DNA of 64,000 nucleotides, from the NCBI GenBank assembly GCA_001051155.2, contig JYIP02000004.1, positions 5,140,383-5,204,382 on the forward strand, given 5' to 3'. The translations under genes and the position numbers were made by a program. Below the pieces are notes generated by a model. That model had not been told where the DNA came from. It did no database searches and was given only the letters and a program-made list of their open reading frames with translations. This document shows, piece after piece, positions 55,030-64,000 of the stretch (position 1 is its first letter; each line of letters starts with the position of its first letter). The DNA is from Chrysoporthe austroafricana. Lineage: Eukaryota; Ascomycota; Sordariomycetes; Diaporthales; Cryphonectriaceae.

Positions 55030-56309
55030 TCTGTGGCTCGGCCAGGGCCCGCACCAGGCACGGCGACCGGCTGCGAGGCACGCCTGTCATCGTCGCAGAT
55101 GGTTGCCCCCGGAACCACCCCCCCAGGCACCACCCCCTGGGGACTCACGTCGAGCAGCGTGGGCTGGTGGTCGGCGTGGGCCCACGGCGGAGCAGCCCGA
55201 GCACCGGGAAAGGGACCTGTCCGCCTATGGACGGGACAGCAAGCAGCCCATCTACACCGGAGGACTACGAGCATGGGCGGGACGGAAGGAGATCTGCCTG
55301 CAAGGTGAAGACGCTGCCAGGGCTCGGACGCGAGGCGGCTGAACCCCCCTCTCCCCCTACCAGATGTACCCACCGAGTGCGGGCGTGGCGAGGCCGGAGG
55401 AGGAGCAACAGGTGCAGCGAAGAGACAGACAGACAGACAGACAGACAGAGAGAGAGAGAGAGAGACAGAGAGCGCGAGCCTTGTGGGGCCGACCCGAAGG
55501 CTGAGAGGTAGCCTTGTCCTAAGCTAGGCATACACTCATCTTGGTGACATGAATTCAATATGCCATCTAATGGACTACAGGGAACAATGCTCAGAAGTGA
55601 TCTGAGAGTGAAGCGTCGTGTAGTGAATGGTGAGTGGTGAGTGGCGTTTGCTGTCTACCTCCTTGCGCCTGGCCTGCGCAGCCCCCTGTGTGCCGCCCCC
55701 CTCCCCCCAAGCTGTAGTGGGGCAGGGGGGGGCCCTTTGGGGGTCGGCGGGTGGCTGATAAAGGAGGGCCCAGTGCGGGGGATAAGCTGTGCTGTAGTGG
55801 GCAGCTCCTCCAGCTATGAAGTATGACTCCCACCACCGCCCGCCGGTGACAGATTCCCAATTCCCATTCATCGCCACGCCACTCCACTTCACTCGACCCC
55901 ATCAACATTGCTCATCCGGCAGCCCAGAAGCAGCCTGCACCTGCGCCTGCACCTGCGCCTGCGACATCTATTTATCTCGCTGGTCGCCCAACCCACACCA
56001 CCAGGCCGCGCCGTCCCGTCCCCAGCCCGCCGCCTCACTACACATACATCCTCTGCCATGATCACCCGAATACATCGCCACTCGTGAGCTACAGCGCATG
56101 CCAAGGTACGCGTCGCGCGGTACGGACGGGCACCAGCACGACTACACGACCAGACGACCAGACGACCAGACGACCACACGACCAGACGATTAGACGACCA
56201 CACGACCAGACGACCACACGCAGCCGGCGTGGTCTCCCTGTCCCCCTCCCCCTCCGTCACATGGGCTTACGCTCCTCCTGTCCAGTGCGGCGGATCATCT
56301 CGAGCTATC
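55030..56309. other. Intergenic with microsatellites, no gene supported
   Basis: Includes (ACAG)n(AG)n at about 55419-55467, a CTGCGCCTGCAC repeat (about 55935-55962) and the 8-bp array described separately. The last 250 bp are the leader of the GTPase gene. Confidence 0.6.
56146..56220. repeat. Tandem repeat, 8-bp unit ACGACCAG, about 9 copies
   Basis: Imperfect array with ACGACCAC and ACGATTAG variants, ending 90 bp before the GTPase ATG, so probably inside its 5' UTR or core promoter. Confidence 0.9.
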
Positions 56310-58371
56310 ATGGCGACGAAACCGGCTAAGCTGCCCCACGAGCGGCGGAAGGGGGAGGCTGCCCTCAGCGACTTCGCCGAGTTCGTCGAGCAGCAGCAGG
56401 CCGTCCGCTTCCCCAGCGCCCGGCAGCCCGCTGCCGCTGCCGCCTCCTCCTCCTCCTCCCTCACCGCCCGCGCCGTGCCCGCCCCGACGACGTCCGCGGC
56501 CCCACAGGCCCCTGCCGCCCCCTCCGGCGGCGACGATATCGACGCCGAGCTGGACGACATCCTCGGCTCCCTGGAGCTCTCTGACAGGGAGCCCCGGGCG
56601 CCCCTCCGCAGCCTCCTGCTGGGCGGCGGCGCCGACGGCTCGCTCCAGAAGCTGGTCGACCTCATCGCCCTGCGCCTCGAGGAGGGCCACGGGGAGACGC
56701 TTTTTGACGTGGGCTTCGAGCACAACGGCGACTCCATGCGCCTCGACAGGCCCGGCTGGGACAGGGCGTGGGCCCGGCTGGAGGAGGCCGCCCGCGGGGC
56801 CGGCGCGGACTGCCAGCTGCTGCTGACCAGGAACGTTGGGGGCCCCGTCGAGAGCCAGGCCGGCGCTGGCGCCGATAGGGATAGGGACAGGGACAGGGAC
56901 TGCAGCGCCAAGGTGCTCATCCGCCGGACCCCCGCCGCCGTCGAGAGCGTCATCGAGACCCGGATCGCGGTCGTGGGCAACGTCGACGCGGGCAAGAGCT
57001 CCATGCTGGGCGTCCTGGTCAAGGGCGACCTCGACGACGGCCGCGGCAGGGCCCGCGTCAACCTCTTCCGCCACAAGCACGAGATCGAGACCGGCCGGAC
57101 CAGCTCCGTCGGCATGGAGATCATGGGCTTCGACACCCGCGGCCAGGTCATCACCTCGGACACCCCCGGCCGCAAGCTGTCGTGGGAGGAGATCGGCAGG
57201 CGCAGCGCCAAGGTCATCACCTTCACGGACCTCGCCGGCCACGAGCGCTACCTGCGCACCACCGTCTTCGGCCTGCTCTCCAGCAGCCCCAACTACTGCC
57301 TGCTGATGGTCGCGGCCAACAACGGCCTGATCGGCATGAGCAAGGAGCACCTGGGCATCGCGCTGGCGCTCAACGTCCCGGTCATGGTCGTCATCACCAA
57401 GATCGACATCTGCCCCCCGCAGATCCTCGAGCAGACCATCACCCAGATCACCAAGATCCTCAAGTCCCCCGGCGCGAGGAAGATCCCCATCTTCATCAAC
57501 AACCGGGACGAGTGCATCAACACCGCCACGCAGTTCGTCTCCCAGCGCATCACCCCCATCTTCCAGGTCTCCAACGTCACCGGCCAGAACCTGGACCTGG
57601 TGCGGACGTTCCTGAACATCCTGCCGCACCACGGGAGGTAAGACCGTTCCCGCCCCTAACACACACAGAGGAGAGCTGCTGACAAGACACCATGCCAGGT
57701 ACGATGCGGATGCCCCCTTCGAGTTCCACGTCAACGACACCTTCTCCGTCCCCTTCGTCGGTACCGTCGTCTCCGGCATCATCAAGTCCGGCGTCGTCCA
57801 CGCGGGGGACAACATCATCATCGGGCCGGACTCGCTCGGCCAGTTCACGCAGACCTCGATCCGGTCCATCGAGCGCAAGAGGATCAGCGTGCCCGCCGCG
57901 TCGGCAGGGCAGTCCGCCTCCTTTGCGCTCAAGAAGGTCCGGCGGAAAGAGGTCCGCAAGGGGATGGTCGTGCTGCCGAAACCCGCCGACGGGGCGCCCC
58001 AGCCAAGGGTGTACAACGAGTTCGTGGCCGACGTCCTGATCCTGAACCACGTCACCACCATCAAGAAGAGGTACCAGGCCATGCTGCACGTCGGCCCCGT
58101 GTCGCAGACGTGCAGCATCATCGACGTCGACCGGCCCTTCATCCGGACCGGTGACCGCGCCACCGTGGCGTTCCGCTTCGTCCAGAGGCCCGAGTACCTG
58201 GCACCCGGCGACAGGTTGTTGTTCCGCGAGGGCAGGACGAAGGGCCTCGGGATCGTGAAGGCTGTTGGCTACGACCCTTCGCTGTTCCCGAAGAGCGAGG
58301 AGGACGGTCCCGACGACGGCGCCAAGGGCAGCGGGAGAGCTGCGGGTCCGAAAGGGGAGGCCCCCTCCTGA
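56310..58371 (+). CDS. GTPBP1/GTPBP2-like translational GTPase
   Basis: Exons 56310-57637 and 57699-58371 (61-bp intron, GTAAGA...CAG); 666 aa. The N-terminus is Ala/Ser/Pro-rich with an acidic segment (DDIDAELDDILGSLEL). G1 is GNVDAGKSS (residues 223-231); the switch region is RHKHEIETGRTSSVGMEIMG; G3 is DLAGHERYLRTT; G4 is VVITKIDICPPQ. After the splice, domain II and III beta-barrels follow: FEFHVNDTFSVPFVGTVVSG, VRRKEVRKGMVVL, IKKRYQAMLHVG, TGDRATVAFRF. The G-T-x-S-S-V after the first His-rich segment and the DLAGHE G3 distinguish GTPBP1/2 from EF-1A. Family members are linked to ribosome rescue and mRNA decay. A short Asp-Arg repeat (RDRDRDRD) precedes the G domain. Cytosolic. Confidence 0.92.
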
Positions 58372-59183
58372 TGGCGTTTCGTGGGTACCGGCGCTGGGTC
58401 TCTCTGGTGAGGCGCACGGAGGCATCGCGGGCTGGCTGGCGTTGGCGGTTGGGGATCTCTCAGGTTCAGGCCATGCTCGGCCTTCTGGTCCTAAGGCTAT
58501 CTATATACACCGAGCGCAGTGCTGTGTGCTCTCGCATCTCTCTAGTGCCTCCTGTCCGTCCCGCCTGCCGCCTCCCCTCGGGAATGATCATCCCCTTTGC
58601 TGCTGTTTTTGTTTTGTTTGTAACACCCTCCGCCCCCCTCCCCCCACCCCGTCCCGTCCAGCTTGGTCCAGCTGGTCGTGTCAGCTGCTGCAACGACGGA
58701 CACACGGATGAGCCCGTACATCAGGCGCAGGGCTGTCTCCCGAGGGGCACCCAGGTCGGTGCTGCAGCAGAACAAAGGACCACAGCGGATGCAGGAGAGG
58801 GATTATTAGAGACAGTGGTATCATCTTGTCATATTGCATACTAGATAACCGGGGCCTCTCCTCCGCGCCGCCACGCCTCGGAAAGCTCGACCGACAGTCA
58901 ATGCAATAGCTAGCCATCTAATCAAGCAACTCTTCCATGTGCTCCACGCACATGGGGGGGTATCAGCCCAGACCAACTCGAGAAATCAACACAACATGTC
59001 CATCAGGGGGGCCTGGTACCCTGTGGCCCTGCGACGGAGGGGGAAAGCACCTCATGTGGAGGGCTGGTCGCCAGGTCAAACAAAAGTAGATAAAAAAAAA
59101 AAATAAAATAAAATAAGTTAAAGGATAAAATAGAATAGAGAAACGCTGGCTATCAGAGAGAGAGAGAGAGAAAGGGGGGGGGC
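58372..59183. other. Intergenic between convergent genes, no gene supported
   Basis: 3' flanks of the GTPase and arrestin genes. A/T-rich AATAAAATAAAATAAG at about 59100-59116 and (GA)n at about 59153-59172 lie at the 3' end of the minus-strand gene. Confidence 0.6.
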
Positions 59184-59695
59184 TCATGACCGGTGCCCTT
59201 CTGCAGAATTCCTGCTGCTGCTTCTTCCGCTCCCTGTCCCGCTGGGCCCCGGGGCGGCGTCCAGGCTCTCCATGACGTCCGGGAGGCCCTCGAGACCGGC
59301 GGCGACGGTGTCCTCGCAGTAGGCGGGGGGGCTGGCGGGGACGTCCTGGTAGATGGGCGGGGCCTCGTTGTCCCACGAGATGCCGATGCCGCCGCGCTCG
59401 GTGAGGATGGTGGCGAAGTGCATCCGCAGGATCCGGCCGACGCCGGTCTGGGTGACGAGGCCGGGCTTGCCGACGGGGGCGCACTCCTGGGAGACGACCA
59501 TCTCCAGCAGCAGCTGGTGCGAGACCTCGGTGCCGTCGCGCGACTTGAGGTCGCAGCAGTACTTGGCGTGCCTGTTGAGGGCGTACTCGAGCTCGAGGTC
59601 GACGCTGGAGTCGGTGGGGCCGGCGTAGGTCGACTTCCACCCGCTGAACAGGGTCTTCTCGCCGATGACGCGGGTCTCGGCCCTCGCGGCGCCGC

Positions 59696-59733
<38 letters not shown>

Positions 59734-60935
59734 GCGCCCTCGCCAGCGGCGGCGGCGGCGGCGGCGGCGGCGGGCCTGTGCTTGTCGCAGGCGGGGGCGA
59801 CGGTCCGGAGGGTCTCCTCGAGGCGCCAGGTCAGCTTCTTGAGCTTCCAGTACTCGACGGTGGCGCCGGCGGCGGGGCTGGTGCGGGCGATGCCGTCCAG
59901 GTGCATGGCCAGGGTGTTGGTGCCGATGGGGTGGATGACCTGCTGGTAGTGGACGGAGGCCTTGACGTTGGTGGGCGGGAAGACGCGCACGGAGTGGTGG
60001 GGCAGCTCGGGCGGCGGCAGGGAGCGCTTGACGTCGAAGAGGCGCTCGAGGCGGACGGCGGGGGCGCCGGGGCGGGCGGGCAGGGCCTCGGCCTTGAACT
60101 CGTAGGTGATGGCGACGAGGGGCGAGTCGAGGGTGGCGGGCAGGTGGCCGTCGAGCAGGACGGAGAAGGGGAAGGGGTGCACGCCGCGGTGCAGGGCGCG
60201 GCCGGGGGCGGGGAGGAAGTTCCACTCCTTGAGCAGGGTGAGCTGGCTGGCGCAGTCGGCGCAGTGGGCGGCGAAGGGCTTCTTGTGGGCGACGCGGAGG
60301 CTGAGGGCGGCGCGGAAGGCGGCGACGTCGAAGGCGTCGTCGCGGACGTCGAGGAAGAGCTGGCCCGAGACGAGGGCGCCGGTGCTGCTGTCGGCGTCGC
60401 CGTGGAAGATGATGGGCGGGGACTCGATGCTCCAGGAGAGGTGCGCGTGCGGGCTGGCGCTGTGCTCGCGGTGGTGGTGGTGGTGGGAGCGGCCGATGTG
60501 GATGCCGGGGAAGGAGAGGCGGTGGTGGTGGTGGTCCTTGTCTTTGTCCTTGTCCTTGAGGTCGTCCCTGGGCCGCAGGCGCGGCGAGTCGTCGGCGACC
60601 CTCCCCACGGGCGGCGTGGGCGGCTGCTGTGGTGTGGTCGTGGGCGTGGGCGTGGGCGTGGGCGTGGCCGCGGGCGTGGTCGTGCTGTGGGCGTCGGCTG
60701 CTGCGGGGGGCGGCTCGTCCATGCTGGTGGTGTCGTTGTCGTTGTTGTCGTCGTCGAGCGATGATGCGTACGAGGCTGCCCTGTCGGCGCAGGGCCTCTC
60801 TGGGGTTGCCGCGCCGGCCGTGGTTCTGTGCGGCGACTTGGTCCTGCTTCGGATCGCGGACTTCTTGAGGTGGATGACCTGGCTCTCGAAGGAACCGGTG
60901 GGGTTGCGAAAGAAGCTGGCGACCCGGTGCGGCAT
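59184..60935 (-). CDS. LDB19: LDB19/ART1-like arrestin-related trafficking adaptor
   Basis: Single exon, 583 aa, from ATG 60935 (MPHRVASFFRNPTGSF). The frame continues upstream but through a leader with an assembly gap, so the start is set here. The N-terminal 130 residues are low complexity (Thr-Pro repeats, Asp-Lys repeats, His runs). The arrestin-N sandwich follows (GALVSGQLFLDVRDD, FPFSVLLDGHLPATL, VAITYEFKAEAL) and then an arrestin-C-like half (VIHPIGTNTLAMHLDGIA, DLELEYALNRHAKYCCDL). A poly-Ala and a CAG-encoded poly-Gln run interrupt the C half. The C-terminus has two PPxY motifs, PPIY (526-529) and PPAY (536-539), which recruit Rsp5/HulA-type HECT ubiquitin ligases; such adaptors drive endocytosis of plasma membrane transporters. 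Thus a ubiquitin-ligase adaptor at plasma membrane or Golgi. Confidence 0.9.
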
Positions 60936-61113
60936 CTTATTTGCCGCTCGCCCCCCGGGGAGGAGGAGGAGGAGGAGGAGGAGGGTGGTGTGGTGGTGGT
61001 GTGGGGGGGAGGGGAGGGGGGGGGTGGGCGCGCGACGGTTTAGACTTTTCACGGCGCGCTCCCGGATTGGTCCGCCTCCACCTCTGGCTCTCTCTCTCTC
61101 TCCCTCTCTCTCT

Positions 61114-61162
<49 letters not shown>

Positions 61163-61240
61163 NGGGGGGGGCGGGCGGGGGGGCTCCGCCTTCTCTCCCC
61201 CCCCCCCTCCCTTTTTTTTTTTTTTTTTTTTTTTTTCTTT
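61114..61240. other. Assembly gap or low-quality join
   Basis: About 49 T, N at 61163, a G-rich then C-rich segment, then about 24 T. Confidence 0.8.
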
Positions 61241-61501
61241 TTCTTTTTCTTTCTCCTTCTCCTTCTCCTGCTTTTTCCTCTTTTTCTTGTTCCTCCTCCT
61301 GTTGTTCCTCGCTGACCCTTTTGGCGGCTCGGATCCGGGTCTCAAAAGGGCTGTCACAGCCGAAGTCTCTCCTGGCTGCCGTGCCGAGCGTCGGAGCCCG
61401 AGAGGCGAGGACGGGGACGGGGACGGGGCGGGCGAGAGGAGGCGCAGGATCGTACAGGGTGCTGCTATCTGGCAGCCTCGCGATGCTCCAAGGTCGGTCG
61501 G

Positions 61502-61569
61502 GATGTGTGTGTGTGTGTGTGTATGTGTGCGTGCGTGTATGTGTGTATGTGTGTGTGTATGTGTGTGTG

Positions 61570-61604
<35 letters not shown>
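61502..61604. repeat. Compound microsatellite (GT)n with (AT)n end
   Basis: GTGT/GTAT tracts ending in about 13 AT repeats; Z-DNA/cruciform-prone. Confidence 0.9.
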
Positions 61605-61607
<3 letters not shown>

Positions 61608-63497
61608 GGGGCAGGGCAGGGTGGTCTCGAGGTTCTGTCCCAAGTCGTGTAAGTCGTCGCCGGGAGAGGGAGTTTTCCGGGGTCGTCGTCTTCTTCTGAA
61701 AGCAGCTGAAAGCAGAAAGGCAGAAAGCAACAACAGCTCGCTTCTCGCGGGCTGCAGGCAGGATCAAGATTCCAACGGGGCACATCCGGGACCGTGGCAC
61801 CACAGGCCGCGGCCGCGACGGTCCTTATGAACGCGGCACACAGCAACACGGCGTCACGTCGTGGTGGCGCCCTCCCCCTCCCCTCCCAGAGGCCAAGGCC
61901 GTTTCCATCAGGTAATTCATGACACATAGTATGGTGGTCCTCGGGAGGGAGGCCCCCCCCCTTCCCCGCCTCTTCCTGCGCTGAGCCTGTCGTACCCGTC
62001 GACGGCACCACGGCACCACGGCACCACACGCCGGTGGATACCACCTCGCACGATCAGGACAGGTCCCTGGGCGCACCCCTGGCCCGACGCGAGGGCACAT
62101 CAGCCCACCGCCGGCCCGGGGCTGGCTCGTGCCGCTTGCTGCTCGCTGCTTGCTGCTCGCTGCTCGCTGCTCGCTGCTCCCTCTCTCTCGTCTCGCTAGG
62201 AGAGGAGGAGGAGAGGGAGGGTTACAGGGGGGGGGCGCGAGGGCGAGAGGGCTCGGACGCTCAGGCTGCTTGCGGGCGGGCTGGCCACATTCCAGCGCTG
62301 GCGGCCCCGGAAGCATGTTCCCCAGTACGGACTCTATACGGTACATCGTGTGCCGCCAGGGTGACAGCCTCCCTCCGGCGGCGCACAACCCAGATCCAGC
62401 CCAGATCCAGCCCAGATCCGATCCAGCCCAGCCCAGCCCTGCCCTGCTGTGGGCTGCTGGGGCTTCTCGAGCAGGGCCCGCCCCGGCTGAGGCGGCGTCG
62501 CAGCGTCGACACCGGCACGAACCTACCGGCACGACCTACCGGTACGGGCCAAGCCTACGCCTCGGCGGCACGGACGCGTACGGACGCACCATAGTACTGT
62601 GCTGTGCTGTACGTCCATACATGCATAATTACTCTCTGACTGCCGTGCCCGGGTGCGTCGTCCTCCCGCGATGCCATCTATCTGCACCGCTCCGCAGGGC
62701 TTTTGCCGCCCTCCTGCCAGCCTTTTGGCGGCGCGCGAGCCTTTCCTCTTTCCTCCTCTCTCCTTTCTCTCTCTCTCTCACACTCTCTCTGTGTCTGTGT
62801 CTACCAATTTTTTTTTTTTTTTCTCTTTATCCTTCCTGACCTGGCCTGGCCCAGAGACGGCTGGCTGGGGGGTTTTTTTTTTTTTTTTTACCTATTACGT
62901 ACCCAGCACGTACCGTCCGCTTGCAGATTCCCAAAGCAGCTGGGCCGCCAGGGAGCCTTGCCGCGCTTGGGGGGGGAGGGCACACGCCCACCACGCCCAC
63001 GCCCACGCCTTCTGCGCGAGCACGAGGTCCCCTGCGGCCCCCCTCGTCGATCGTCAGGAACCCTCCAGATCCCAGGAGGGATTGCGGGTGGGTCTTGTCT
63101 TGCTCGGAACCTGGCGCCGAGGACGACCACAGGGCAGACAGGCCAGTGGTGTCGGAGGCGGCCGACGGCGAATACTGGGAGGTCTTTTTTTTTTTTTTTC
63201 CTTCTCTTCTTTTCCTTATTTCCTTTTCCTTTTTTTTTTTTTCCCCTTCCTGTTGCAGCGGCGAGTTATGGACGGATTATGGTGAGGTGCTCTCGGCCTG
63301 CGATGGTATCACGCCTGGGTACGGACATCAGGCAACCCTTTCTTGACCGCCCCCCCGTCACATGCTCGTCCGCGAGGGGATGTGTCGCCATGGTCTCCCA
63401 AAATGAGCTCACGCCCTGTGGAGACATGGAGCAACGATGCTCTGGAAGCCCGGACGCTGCCACTGCGGGTCTCCCGCCTTCCTTGGGCCTCCCCGCT

Positions 63498-63500
<3 letters not shown>

Positions 63501-63531
<31 letters not shown>

Positions 63532-63601
63532 CNGGGGCATGGGGCAACGGGGCGTGGGAGGGCCGGGGGCCCCCCCCCCGGGGCCCCCCCCCCCCCTCGG
63601 C

Positions 63602-63639
<38 letters not shown>

Positions 63640-63640
63640 C
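63501..63640. other. Assembly gap or low-quality join
   Basis: About 31 T, N at 63533, G-rich then C-rich runs, then about 29 T. Confidence 0.8.
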
Positions 63641-64000
63641 TCTCCCTCCCCTTTTTTTTCCCTCTTCCTCTTTTTCACCCCTCTATCTCTCCCCCCGGGC
63701 CCTCCCCTGGGCCCACTCTCAGTTTTGTCTCGGGCCGGTGCATCTCTGAGACCTTAAGGTTGGCTCCAACCCACAGCCCATCATGGCCCACTTCGAATCC
63801 ACCCGAGTGGGCCGCGCTGGGAGCCAAAGAAGACTTCAGTCGTCCCTCCCGTGCCCTTAGCCAGCCAGCCAGCCAGCCAGGAAGCCAACGCCCAGGCCCC
63901 GCGGACGAGATCTGACTTGGGTACAATATGTACATCCATCTCTAGAACACCAGTCGGGGGCGGACGGACGCGCACGTAGTGGTCCCATTGGCTGCAGACC

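Larger units (their letters stand above)
60936..64000. other. Right-end intergenic region with two assembly gaps, no gene supported
   Basis: Leader of the arrestin gene (CT-rich), gap at 61163, (GT)n(AT)n at about 61502-61604, GATCCAGCCCA copies (about 62392-62425), CGCTGCTTGCTGCT copies (about 62140-62175), T-runs, and a second gap at 63533. Frames that cross the T-runs and Ns are not real. Confidence 0.6.

Noticed and set aside
56295..58163. Long minus-strand open frame over the GTPase
   Set aside because: Shadow of the GTPBP-like coding sequence; no motif, Val/Asp-rich pattern typical of antisense GC-rich frames.
59193..61830. Plus-strand frames over the arrestin gene and T-run
   Set aside because: Antisense shadow, and the second crosses an N in a homopolymer.
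1..64000. CRISPR array or prokaryotic operon
   Set aside because: Tandem repeats have no unique spacers, and genes are spliced eukaryotic genes.

Overview
The window looks like a piece of nuclear chromosome from a filamentous ascomycete, most likely a Sordariomycete. The evidence is GC-rich coding sequence with strong C/G third-position preference, short spliceosomal introns (54 to about 270 bp, mostly GTRNGT...CTGAC/CTAAC...AG), and a fungal gene set: MDM10, a Crh-type chitin-glucan transglycosylase, an LDB19-type arrestin, an ATP13/AEP2-type mitochondrial factor and an Mdm10-linked ERMES/SAM biology. No prokaryotic operons, CRISPR arrays or rRNA genes were seen. No tRNA gene could be supported.

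Left third (1-24.9 kb): gene-poor. A dihydroxy-acid dehydratase family gene runs off the left edge (minus strand) and needs an 8-nt microexon and a GC-AG intron to read. A Myb/SANT-type regulator sits at 2.8-4.0 kb (minus). From about 4 to 15 kb no convincing gene is seen, first a bland repeat-free block (5.5-10.7 kb), then a belt of tandem repeats. A Gln-rich Myb-like protein (16.6-18.1 kb, plus) and a secreted GPI-type GH16 cell-wall enzyme (21.2-22.9 kb, plus) follow.

Middle (24.9-38 kb): gene-dense. In order: a secreted beta-propeller lactonase-like protein, a D-threonine-aldolase-type PLP enzyme, an ankyrin-repeat protein carrying a zinc deaminase-type core (the most unusual gene here), MDM10 (mitochondrial outer membrane beta-barrel), RPS19 (eS19, minus) and a FAT1/FATP-type very-long-chain acyl-CoA synthetase with seven exons.

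Right (38-64 kb): a repeat-rich gap (38-43.7 kb), an ERG6-like SAM methyltransferase, an empty 2.5 kb, then a compact block: NmrA-like protein (plus) converging within 23 bp on a small multi-pass membrane protein (minus), which is divergent from the GPI-anchor enzyme GPI12/PIG-L (plus); ATP13-like (minus) divergent from LSM3 (plus); a GTPBP1/2-like GTPase (plus) convergent with an LDB19/ART1-like arrestin (minus). The genes are mostly independent housekeeping functions (membranes and lipids, mitochondria, GPI anchors, RNA, translation); no biosynthetic cluster or pathway operon is evident.

The sequence is a draft assembly: four single N bases (19681, 20498, 61163, 63533) lie in homopolymer runs with suspicious G tracts, so nothing that spans them is interpreted. 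Exon coordinates are hand-derived from reading frame, splice consensus and family resemblance recalled from knowledge; no search was run.
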